Positions 32,503 through 40,059 of a stretch of DNA of 40,059 bases are shown here, piece after piece; the first letter of the stretch is position 1, and each line of letters opens with the position of its first letter. This stretch comes from WJLG01 sp964602485 (GTDB taxonomy: Bacteria > Patescibacteriota > Patescibacteriia > Patescibacteriales > WJLG01): positions 1 to 40,059 of the forward strand of contig CAZRQU010000009.1 in assembly GCA_964602485.1 (NCBI GenBank), in the 5' to 3' direction. The position numbers and the translations under genes are program-made. Under the pieces are notes generated by a model. That model saw nothing but the letters and a program-made list of their open reading frames with translations, made no database searches and was not told where the DNA came from.

Positions 32503-34515
32503 TTAAAAATTGATCTCAAAAACCTTGTCAGTGCTGAGGTCGATATCCCAACTAATATTATTACCATTCAAGACTTTAACGCTTTCACTGGGGTTATACG
32601 ATTTTACCTTATTTTCCGCCTTGAAGTCAACTATAAGCTCATTAACCTCTTTGCCCGGCTGTTTCTGAACGAATAGGTCATAATTCCCGCTATCCAAACT
32701 TTCTTTCAGATATTTAGGAAGCTCATAGCGAAGATGCAATTTCTCACTTTGACCGACCCTAACCGAAAGAAATCCGGCAAAATATGTCTTGCCTAGATCC
32801 TTGCCAGACAAAGGCTTACCCTTGGTCGATCCTTTGAATTCTATAAGCTCTGACCCTAAAGGCACATAAACCCGAGTATAAGTATGGTAATCGCCTGTTT
32901 TCCAATCATAGACTCCGTTATTGGTATATTCCAATTCCAGATCAGCCACCAGTCTTCCGTTATCCTCTTTTACTGAATACTTGATATCCCTTTCCATGGC
33001 AGAGTCGGTCTTTAAAGCTGCCATATTGGCATCTACCACCATCAAGTAATCCCCTTCCACGTCCTTAACCTGGCCGGCCGCTCCCAATTCTCTGGCCAAA
33101 GACTGGAGATTTTTATTATTGAAATAGACTAAAATATCCTTTTGTTCAATATTTTCCTCTACTATCTTTCCTATTTGTTGCCAGTTACTATAATGAAGAT
33201 CGAACATCTTTACCTTTATCTTTTCCAATATATCGCCAACCACTTCTTTTCTTTCCCAAGAAGATATATTCTGATTGACGAAATCCTGTTCAACTTTATA
33301 CTCCAAGGTGTCAAAGAAATCATCAGCAGAAAAAACCTCTCCGTCAATCTCTACCGGACCAACCAGAGACAAAAGATCCTCCACCAATCCGGGAGTGATG
33401 GCCACTATACCGGAAAATTCACCGTTGAAATCATTTATCTTATTGTTCTCAGGCAAAAGATCATTCTCTTTGTGATAGAACCATTCTATCTGGCGAGCAG
33501 CAGTCGGCCAATCCGGAGACCAGTTGGAATCACGCATATACCAACTATCATTAAGGTATCTCCCTATTGGCTCCGGCGGTCTTATGTTCAATAGTCCACC
33601 TGCCTCCATTGGCATATCCATATGATATATATCATGAGTATCAAATCTGACTATGTCGCCATTCGCTGTTTCCAAAATTCCGTAAGTACCTAAAAAACCT
33701 CCGGTAGGTCTAAGCTCGGAGCTGTTTTGAAAAAGCACTAAAAAATGCGAATTGTCCGGATAACCGAACATCTCGGGAGCTAGCTGCGAAGCTAAAACCA
33801 AATGAGAAAGGGATTCGACCCCTTGACTTAACTGTGATTTGACATTATCTATTTCATCTTTGACCGGCAAAAAAAGAACGTCGGCTTTTATTCTTTCTAA
33901 ATTCATCAAGGCTAATTCCAAGTTAGCTTTAATGCCGTTAAGTTCCGGACCAGCCTCATATATGGTTTTAAGGAGTTGTCTTTTTTCCACTTGAGAGAAC
34001 TGAGAAAAACTCTCGCCCATCCTTCCTGACATAACGTCGTCGATCTCCTGGGCTACCCGGCCAGCTTCGGCCATCGATCTACTTATTATAGAAGCGCTTT
34101 TGGCCAGATACTCAACATCAGCTATCTGATCCCTGGTGAATCCAGTGGACCTGAACAAAAAATTATCCGTACTACTCTTGATTTCCCTTAATATCTCATT
34201 GAAATATCCTTCAGCCCTAACAGCTGCCTCTATCATCTCCGAAAGATCGCCCCTTTTGGCGTTGGAAAGCGAATACTCTAAACTGGCTTTACCTAAAACA
34301 GCTGAATCATAGACATTCTTGAACCGGAAAAAGGCAAAAGAGGCCAAAATGAAAACAACCACCAAGGTTGCCAAAAAAATTCCGAATAATACTTTGAATA
34401 TTTTCCAGATAGACCGGGATCTCTTTTTCTTTTTAAGTCTTACATCCTCCAATATATCGTCCATTTTTTCCAAAGATCCTTTTAAGTCTATTTTGTTCTT
34501 TTTATGGAAATCCAT
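32503..34515 (-). CDS. DUF4012 membrane-anchored protein
   Basis: The 670-residue protein has a basic cytoplasmic N-terminus (KKKKRSRSIWK), one membrane helix at about 43-66 and a large outer part. The segment FLVLFQNSSELRPTGGFLGTYGIL (about 255-278) is the DUF4012 signature. DUF4012 proteins are common in CPR and Actinobacteria; the function is unknown, but they are often near polysaccharide genes. It lies 64 bases before mreB on the same strand. Confidence 0.88.
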   Translation of the reverse strand: MDFHKKNKIDLKGSLEKMDDILEDVRLKKKKRSRSIWKIFKVLFGIFLATLVVVFILASFAFFRFKNVYDSAVLGKASLEYSLSNAKRGDLSEMIEAAVRAEGYFNEILREIKSSTDNFLFRSTGFTRDQIADVEYLAKSASIISRSMAEAGRVAQEIDDVMSGRMGESFSQFSQVEKRQLLKTIYEAGPELNGIKANLELALMNLERIKADVLFLPVKDEIDNVKSQLSQGVESLSHLVLASQLAPEMFGYPDNSHFLVLFQNSSELRPTGGFLGTYGILETANGDIVRFDTHDIYHMDMPMEAGGLLNIRPPEPIGRYLNDSWYMRDSNWSPDWPTAARQIEWFYHKENDLLPENNKINDFNGEFSGIVAITPGLVEDLLSLVGPVEIDGEVFSADDFFDTLEYKVEQDFVNQNISSWERKEVVGDILEKIKVKMFDLHYSNWQQIGKIVEENIEQKDILVYFNNKNLQSLARELGAAGQVKDVEGDYLMVVDANMAALKTDSAMERDIKYSVKEDNGRLVADLELEYTNNGVYDWKTGDYHTYTRVYVPLGSELIEFKGSTKGKPLSGKDLGKTYFAGFLSVRVGQSEKLHLRYELPKYLKESLDSGNYDLFVQKQPGKEVNELIVDFKAENKVKSYNPSESVKVLNGNNISWDIDLSTDKVFEINF

Positions 34516-34543
34516 ATTATTTAAGTCTTTTTAAAGTGTCTTA

Positions 34544-34572
34544 ATTATAACAATTCTTAACCGGTTTATCAA
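34544..34572 (-). promoter_or_regulatory. Promoter of the DUF4012-mreB unit
   Basis: The minus strand reads TTGATA, 17 bases, TATAAT, with TGT before the -10. The leader to the ATG is about 22 bases. Confidence 0.7.
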
Positions 34573-34606
34573 TTGTCTTGATCGTCTGTGAACAATAATT
34601 TTATAC

Positions 34607-34647
34607 AAAAAAAGAGCGCTCACTTTCCGCTTGGGAAAATGAGCGCT
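34607..34647 (-). terminator. Terminator of the 449-residue cassette gene
   Basis: AGCGCTCA pairs with TGAGCGCT, extended after one mismatch by TTTCC/GGAAA, and seven T residues follow on the minus strand. It lies 11 bases after the stop codon. Confidence 0.9.
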
Positions 34648-34658
34648 TTGGGTTGAGG

Positions 34659-36008
34659 TTATTTGCAGTTGGCAGCCAGGCCTTGTTCGACCAGCTTGCA
34701 CAACCTGGGCCAACGGATCTTCATCGGCTCAACAGATGGCCTGGCCTCGCTGCGATTGAGGATCATGTTCGAGCCTATCAGCTTGCCGTTGTCCCGCTCC
34801 TGAACCACATAATATACATGGTTCAGACCACAGGAATTGCCCGGAGCCATCAGCTGGGCATGATCATAACCATTGGCCTTGCCCAACAATCTACCCTCTT
34901 CTTCTCGGATCAGAGCAACCACCTGGTCCAGAGGATTGAATCCGATCCGGGAATTGGCAAACACTTGCGTCCCCGTAACCTGATTACTCTGGACCAGAAC
35001 ACCGAAATCGCCCTTGAACTTGTATCGACAAGCGGCCAAGGTCATTCGGTGCTGGTTGTTCGGCACCCAGACAGTGGCTTTCTTGGGCTGACCCGGCCAG
35101 ATCTCCATCCAGTCCACCTGACAATCACCGCGATCAATGAAAGACAAGGCACTGAAAAAATCTTTCTGCCTGTCGTAATAGGCATCAAGGGCTTTGACTG
35201 CCCAACGATAGGCCGCCAAGATACAGTTCCTGCCATTGCCGCCGGCCTGCTGGTAAACAGCGTAGGTCATCCTCGGCAACGACCAGGGATTCCTGTCGTT
35301 GCCGATCAGACGACCAAGCCCTTTTGACTTCGGATCGCAAGTGAGTATCCGATCCTTGGATCGCTTGACCCGAGAAAGAACCTGAGAAATACCCAATTTG
35401 CTATAACCTTTGGCCGGAAAGAAATCGGGCATCAGGTCGTTGATCTTGGGCCGTTTGCGGGAAAACTTCTTCCCCACCCACATACAAACAATAAGCTCAA
35501 AAAAACGCATTTGCCGTCCGAAGTTGTCTTCCCCGCCGCTAAAGTAGGGCATGCCAACTCCTTCAACCGCCTTCAGACCTTCAAAACACCAATTGGCGCC
35601 TTCTTCCGAAGAACCGACATTCGCCCAATGAACACAATCCATCATCGAATAGATGTTCAAAGGTCCTCCGCGACTGTTCCCGCCATTGCTGTCGGCTGAA
35701 TCAGCCTTTTCAACATAAGCACGGAAACGACCCCAAACGGAATTCGGGGACAGATCGAGCTTGTCTGCCACTATCGAAAAGGCAGACTTCTCCTTTCTTC
35801 CATGCTCATCCAGATCTCCCGGGGGACGCACTCCGATAAAATAGGAGTTGTCCAAAGTGTAGACATCCAATTCCGGATCAAGCGGGAAAACCGCTTTAGC
35901 CGTAGCCGCGCCCGGAAAGACATCTTCATACTGCGCCATTAGGATCATGGCCCCGATCTCTTCCGGATGTGGCTGCCAGTGCGAAACAAGATTGGCTTTC
36001 TTCTGCAT
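34659..36008 (-). CDS. Unrecognised 449-residue protein, possible MYG1-like N-terminus
   Basis: The N-terminal region VSHWQPHPEEIGAMILM (8-24) followed by FPGAATAKAVFP and, further on, FIGVRPPGDLDEHGRKEKSAF loosely recalls the metal-binding start of MYG1/UPF0160 nucleases (His-x-Asp/Glu-Glu, then Asp-x-His). I cannot confirm this. The rest is globular, soluble and rich in Trp, Cys and His, with no membrane segment. Codon use is clearly more GC-rich than in neighbours. It has a strong AAGGAGG site seven bases before the ATG, its own promoter (36063-36091) and a terminator, so it is a self-contained cassette and may be acquired. Confidence 0.72.
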   Translation of the reverse strand: MQKKANLVSHWQPHPEEIGAMILMAQYEDVFPGAATAKAVFPLDPELDVYTLDNSYFIGVRPPGDLDEHGRKEKSAFSIVADKLDLSPNSVWGRFRAYVEKADSADSNGGNSRGGPLNIYSMMDCVHWANVGSSEEGANWCFEGLKAVEGVGMPYFSGGEDNFGRQMRFFELIVCMWVGKKFSRKRPKINDLMPDFFPAKGYSKLGISQVLSRVKRSKDRILTCDPKSKGLGRLIGNDRNPWSLPRMTYAVYQQAGGNGRNCILAAYRWAVKALDAYYDRQKDFFSALSFIDRGDCQVDWMEIWPGQPKKATVWVPNNQHRMTLAACRYKFKGDFGVLVQSNQVTGTQVFANSRIGFNPLDQVVALIREEEGRLLGKANGYDHAQLMAPGNSCGLNHVYYVVQERDNGKLIGSNMILNRSEARPSVEPMKIRWPRLCKLVEQGLAANCK

Positions 36009-36062
36009 AACAACCTCCTTGGTTGGTTGGTTTGATTGAAATAAAATGAACGAAATCTTTTA

Positions 36063-36091
36063 AATATAACATAAAAATTAAAATAAGTCAA
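36063..36091 (-). promoter_or_regulatory. Promoter of the 449-residue cassette gene
   Basis: The minus strand reads TTGACT, 17 bases, TATATT, with TGT before the -10. The spacer TATTTTAATTTTTATGT nearly matches the receiver-gene promoter. The 308-base gap 36009-36316 holds this and the divergent CAP-gene promoter with its leader. Confidence 0.78.
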
Positions 36092-36175
36092 TAAAAATAC
36101 TCAAGTCGATCCTTTCTCTTTTTTAAATATAAAAAATAAAATTGCTAAAATTAAGCAATAAATAACTTATCCACA

Positions 36176-36204
36176 TTGACTAAAAAACCCTATGATGATA
36201 TAAT
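36176..36204 (+). promoter_or_regulatory. Near-consensus sigma70 promoter of the CAP-domain gene
   Basis: The plus strand reads TTGACT, 17 bases, TATAAT. The start site should be near 36211, giving a leader of about 105 bases. Confidence 0.85.
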
Positions 36205-36211
36205 GAATATA

Positions 36212-36299
36212 GATGATCATAAAGATCACCAAAATTCAGTGATCTTTATCATCCCAAAACAAAAAATTACCCTGTGAACTCCAAAAAAGTTTCACTGGG
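36212..36299 (+). promoter_or_regulatory. Two stem-loops in the CAP-gene leader
   Basis: Hairpin 1 pairs ATAAAGATCAC (36219-36229) with GTGATCTTTAT (36239-36249) and is extended by GATG/CATC with a three-base bulge. Hairpin 2 pairs CCC-GTGAACT (from 36270) with AGTTTCAC-GGG (to 36299), with a mismatch and a bulge, and ends 17 bases before the ATG. Neither has a T run, so they are not simple terminators. No known riboswitch class is recognised. Hairpin 1 may equally be a DNA operator. Confidence 0.55.
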
Positions 36300-36316
36300 C
36301 GAGCAAAAATAAAAAA

Positions 36317-37117
36317 ATGACAGGTAACTTTTGCGAACAATTGCTACCCCCTCGCAATAATTGCCTAAAATTAAATAAAACGGATCTAATAATATCTCTA
36401 TTTTTATTTGTGGTAGGGATTTTTTTATTGCCGGAAACCGCCTATCTCTCTTCTATTACCCCACAAAACATAATAGAGTTAAGCAACAAAGAAAGGCAAA
36501 AGGCCGAAATGCACGCCCTTGAAGAGAATGTTTATTTAAAAGAAGCCGCCTTAAGGAAGGCTGAAAGTATTCTTGAAGAGCAGATATTCGAACATAACAT
36601 AAAAGGCAAAAGGTTCTCCCAGTGGATAAAAGATGTCGGCTATGAATATTCTTATGCCGGAGAGAATCTGGCTATCGACTTCGTAACGGCCGAGGGTACG
36701 GTCAAAGCCTGGATGGAGTCCCAAAAACATAAAAAGAACCTTTTAAATGACAAATATACTGAAATAGGCGTAGCAACCGTGCCAGGAATATTCGAAGGAG
36801 CCAACACTATCGTGGTCGCTCAAATGTTTGGCGCCCCGGCCAAGATAAATGTTCCGCTTAAAGTAGCCTCCAGAAATGAACAATTTCGTTCACTTGATCA
36901 AGAAGTACTGTCAGCCAGCGAATACAGAGGTGACGCCCTCTCTTTTAAAAAAGTTCCTGTAATGGCTAAAGTCAAAACCTACCTTAGTTCGCAAAACGCC
37001 ACCTCTACAGCCAGCGCCGTAACCATAGCTTTCTCTGTCTTTTTAACCCTAATACTGGCCTACCTATATATACTTTCCTTAAATTATATGATAGAACACT
37101 TTCCCCATAAGGAATAA
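36317..37117 (+). CDS. Membrane-anchored CAP/SCP-domain protein
   Basis: The only plus-strand gene encodes 266 residues. It has a signal anchor at about 23-43, a CAP domain (about 52-175) with VYLKEAALRKAE, YAGENLAIDF and VKAWMESQKHKKNLLNDKYTEIGVA (in parts), and a second membrane helix near 232-257. CAP proteins are secreted or surface proteins of varied, often unknown, function. Compared with the classic active-site set, the first His is not obvious (KRFSQWIKD region) while the later His (SQKHKKNLL) is kept. The ATG has no Shine-Dalgarno sequence but a strong promoter and a structured leader. Confidence 0.88.
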   Translation: MTGNFCEQLLPPRNNCLKLNKTDLIISLFLFVVGIFLLPETAYLSSITPQNIIELSNKERQKAEMHALEENVYLKEAALRKAESILEEQIFEHNIKGKRFSQWIKDVGYEYSYAGENLAIDFVTAEGTVKAWMESQKHKKNLLNDKYTEIGVATVPGIFEGANTIVVAQMFGAPAKINVPLKVASRNEQFRSLDQEVLSASEYRGDALSFKKVPVMAKVKTYLSSQNATSTASAVTIAFSVFLTLILAYLYILSLNYMIEHFPHKE

Positions 37118-37123
37118 GTCTTT

Positions 37124-37161
37124 CCCTGAATGCCTTACTTCCCTCTCGAAAGCATTCAGGG
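37124..37161 (+). terminator. Hairpin after the CAP gene
   Basis: CCCTGAATGC pairs perfectly with GCATTCAGGG across an 18-base loop, seven bases after the stop. It lacks a T run, so it may stabilise the 3' end rather than terminate. Confidence 0.45.
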
Positions 37162-37215
37162 GCAGATCCCCAAAAACCTTGTGGTCGAAAGGTTACAAAA
37201 ATAAAAAATAAAAAC

Positions 37216-37244
37216 AAAAAACCTTTTGGAAATAGTCCAAAAGG
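37216..37244 (-). terminator. Terminator of the EndoQ-like gene
   Basis: A nine-base-pair stem (CCTTTTGGA with TCCAAAAGG) has a five-base loop and is followed by six T residues on the minus strand. It lies 41 bases after the stop. Confidence 0.85.
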
Positions 37245-37285
37245 CACTTGATAAATTATGGGAACATACAAATAATACAACTAGA

Positions 37286-38548
37286 TCACAATAATCTTGC
37301 CTGTGCTAAATAACTATCTCTTTCTTCTTCAGTGAAGATACATACTTTTCCATACTGACCGTCAAATCCGGGGCTAACCTGCAACTGACCCATTCTTACT
37401 CTTCTAATAGCTTCGACTATGACAGGATCAACCGAACTCTTCATTAGGTCCAGATCAGCCGAGAGAAGTATGTACAGCTCGGACCCGAACTTACGGGTCA
37501 AAGATTCGTACTCTTTAATAACGCGTTTGGAAGAACGCGACTTGATACCAATAGCTTCTGCAATAACTTTATCCAATTCTACCAATTTACGGTAAGGATA
37601 AGAATTACTGGGCCGCCCGCCCAGCTCACGATCAGCAAGATCGTCAACTCTGTGAAAAACCCCTACTGTCAGGGGTTTTTTGCATTTTGGACAGATCCCC
37701 TTATTCTTTTTTGTTTCTTTCGGGGTCATAACCACCTCGCATTCCCTATGACCGTCATAATGATACATCCCCTCTTCTGGATAGAACTCTATGGTCTCTT
37801 TTATCTTTTTCAGGTCTTTACTCTTTATAACTTCATATATCTCATCATAAGTGATATCTTTCAGGTCGAAGATGTTGGCTTCGCGGGCGATGTTGGGCAA
37901 ACTATGCGCGTCTGAATTGGAAAGTAAGGTCAAGTCGTCAAGGGCGGACAAGCGCCAATTCATCTCCGGGTCGGAAGACAAGCCGGTCTCATAGGCATAA
38001 ATATGTTCTGTTTGATCCTTAAAACATTCTTCCATAGAATCAAACCCGGATTTAGAACCAAAAACGGCAAACCAAGGAGTCCAAATATGCGCCGGATAGA
38101 TCAAGAACTTAGGATGTATGTCCAAACAAGCTTTGACCAAGTCGGGCGCGGTCATACCAAAGATCGGCCTTCCATCCGATCTAAGGTTAACTCCTCTCTT
38201 TTCCAAATATTCATTGAATTTTTCTGCCGCTTCGATATTGGGAGCATGTAAACAGATATGTATGCGCCGGCACTTTCCACCATCAGAATATATCAAAGCC
38301 ACTTCAGTCCCTAAAATAAATTTCATCTTATCATCCTCGGCTTTTTTCAATTTATACAATCCACTCTTGCCTACCTCTTCCAATTCGTTCTTTATGGAAG
38401 AAAACCAGGCCGGGTGGGTCATATCACCGGTCACTATTATATCCACGCCCTTTATTCGACAGGTCTTGTCTATATTCTCAAGCGTGAGCTGTTTGGAACA
38501 GGCGCGGGAATATTTGGAATGAATATGTAGATCTAATATCTGTTGCAT
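37286..38548 (-). CDS. EndoQ-like PHP-domain DNA endonuclease
   Basis: The 420-residue protein has PHP metal motifs DLHIHSKYS (Asp6, His8, His10), TGDMTHP (Asp42, His45), GTEVALIYSD and SNSDAHSLP. A zinc site with CPKCKKPL and a paired upstream Cys follows, and then a C-terminal region with a helix-hairpin-like tail. This arrangement matches endonuclease Q, described in Thermococcales and some bacteria, which nicks DNA 5' of deaminated bases such as uracil and hypoxanthine. It would give this small genome a deamination-repair route. It is convergent with the CAP gene. Confidence 0.85.
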   Translation of the reverse strand: MQQILDLHIHSKYSRACSKQLTLENIDKTCRIKGVDIIVTGDMTHPAWFSSIKNELEEVGKSGLYKLKKAEDDKMKFILGTEVALIYSDGGKCRRIHICLHAPNIEAAEKFNEYLEKRGVNLRSDGRPIFGMTAPDLVKACLDIHPKFLIYPAHIWTPWFAVFGSKSGFDSMEECFKDQTEHIYAYETGLSSDPEMNWRLSALDDLTLLSNSDAHSLPNIAREANIFDLKDITYDEIYEVIKSKDLKKIKETIEFYPEEGMYHYDGHRECEVVMTPKETKKNKGICPKCKKPLTVGVFHRVDDLADRELGGRPSNSYPYRKLVELDKVIAEAIGIKSRSSKRVIKEYESLTRKFGSELYILLSADLDLMKSSVDPVIVEAIRRVRMGQLQVSPGFDGQYGKVCIFTEEERDSYLAQARLL

Positions 38549-38937
38549 AACTTAAATATCAAATTTTAAATTTTAAATACCAAAACAATATTTTGATACT
38601 CGGTGCTTGGATGCTGGAGTTGGCAACGAAAAACCGCATATTCGCCTATCACTTATTTTATCTTAACAAATTTTCTTCAAAAAAAACACCGTCGTTCTGG
38701 CGGTGGCTTACTCTCCCAAGATAATTATATATAGAACATATTTTTGGAATTTATCGACCGTAGGGCTTTGCCCGCTGATAGATCACAAAAACATACTTTG
38801 ACTTTTTTGAAATATTAAAACTTTTTTCTCAAAAAGTTTTAAAAAGGCTGATCGCCAAAGGCTCTTTCAAAAATAAATTTTCATTTTTAGAGGAAATTTT
38901 GTAAAACAATTAGTGATAAGCCTTAATAAAAAAACAC
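38549..38937. other. Spacer between rRNA genes and the EndoQ-like gene
   Basis: No gene is seen. It holds a copy of the 5S rRNA 3' end (38679-38719), a weak AT-only hairpin AAAACTTTTT/AAAAAGTTTT near 38818-38842, and otherwise AT-rich sequence. No clear promoter for the EndoQ-like gene was found. Confidence 0.6.
38679..38719 (-). terminator. 5S-derived second terminator
   Basis: About 40 bases match the end of the 5S gene and its T run with only a few changes. On the minus strand CACCG-CCAGAACGA-CGGTG is followed by eight T residues, a complete rho-independent terminator. The true 5S end has the same form with one G-U pair, which here is G-C. It is probably a duplicated rRNA operon terminator. 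Confidence 0.75.
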
Positions 38938-38939
38938 CA

Positions 38940-39061
38940 TTGTTCTGGCGGTGGCCTACTCTCCCAGGCCTCAGGGCCAAGTACCATCGGTGCTGAAGGG
39001 CTTAACTTCTGAGTTCGGAATGGGATCAGGTGTAACCCCTTCGCTTCAACCACCAGAACAA
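38940..39061 (-). rRNA. rrf: 5S ribosomal RNA
   Basis: The terminal helix TTGTTCTGG/CCAGAACAA closes about 122 bases. Inside are GATCCCATTCCGAACTCAGAAG and AAGCCC-type loop B/C sequences and GGGAGAGTAGG near the 3' end. It is followed by a T run that, with the 5S 3' stem, can terminate transcription. It lies about 75 bases after the 23S 3' end. Confidence 0.95.
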
Positions 39062-39134
39062 TGATGTCTTTTTAAAACAATTGACAATATAGAAGAACGA
39101 GCAAAATTAACTCTTTTAGAACCACAAAAGTGGA

Positions 39135-40059
<925 letters not shown>

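Noticed and set aside
34653..35327. 224-codon plus-strand open frame
   Set aside because: It lies wholly within the 449-residue minus-strand gene, which has a strong ribosome site, promoter and terminator. The open antisense frame follows from GC-richer codons.
38679..38719. A second 5S rRNA gene
   Set aside because: Only about 40 bases of the 3' end are present; the rest of the 5S sequence is absent.

Overview
The window looks like one contiguous piece of a small bacterial genome of the Candidate Phyla Radiation / Patescibacteria, most likely Parcubacteria-like. This placement is inferred from gene content and style, not from a search. Supporting signs are the AT-rich sequence, the almost wholly co-oriented minus-strand genes, and tRNA genes without encoded CCA alongside a cca gene. 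Others are few Shine-Dalgarno sequences, single-copy peptidoglycan genes, a DUF4012 protein, a GT2/DUF2304 pair, short glycosyltransferase runs and an EndoQ-type PHP nuclease. The standard genetic code fits every intact gene.

Layout. Positions 1-1605 are a minus-strand tRNA block (Ile, initiator Met, Phe, Pro) that has been heavily invaded. It holds a GIY-YIG ORF abutting the initiator tRNA, a four-helix-bundle (S23/IVP-like) ORF between inverted heptamer arrays, and broken tRNA copies with GC-rich palindromes inside them. Positions 1606-7565 carry an M16 peptidase, an O-antigen-ligase-like protein, a nucleotidyltransferase-fold protein, RmuC, a Nudix-like protein and MurI. Positions 7640-10721 hold secA and hpf. 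Positions 10722-11383 are a gene-free spacer full of short palindromes and repeats. Positions 11384-20168 form a division/peptidoglycan cluster transcribed mraY, ftsW, murG, murC, murB, cca. It is interrupted by two single-gene cassettes, each with its own promoter and terminator.

Positions 20226-31357 are an envelope and glycan region. It contains three GT4 glycosyltransferases, a GT2/DUF2304 pair, a PilB/GspE-like ATPase with altered catalytic motifs, a UXS-like epimerase, a secreted subtilase with FG-GAP-like repeats, and a response-regulator receiver gene broken by one in-frame amber codon. mreB and a DUF4012 protein follow (31431-34515), then an unrecognised 449-residue cassette gene. 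The only plus-strand gene is a membrane-anchored CAP-domain protein (36317-37117) with a strong promoter and a structured leader. An EndoQ-like nuclease, 5S rRNA and the 3' part of 23S rRNA close the window.

How it fits together. Most genes serve cell-wall synthesis, protein export, glycan assembly and translation. The most unusual signal is the mobile small-scale architecture. (1) A 314-bp GIY-YIG unit is bounded by a 30-bp repeat of the 3' end of the initiator tRNA. (2) GC palindromes sit inside tRNA copies. (3) Three monocistronic cassettes share almost the same promoter, TTGAC followed by a 17-bp spacer ending TATGT, and each ends in a strong GC hairpin.
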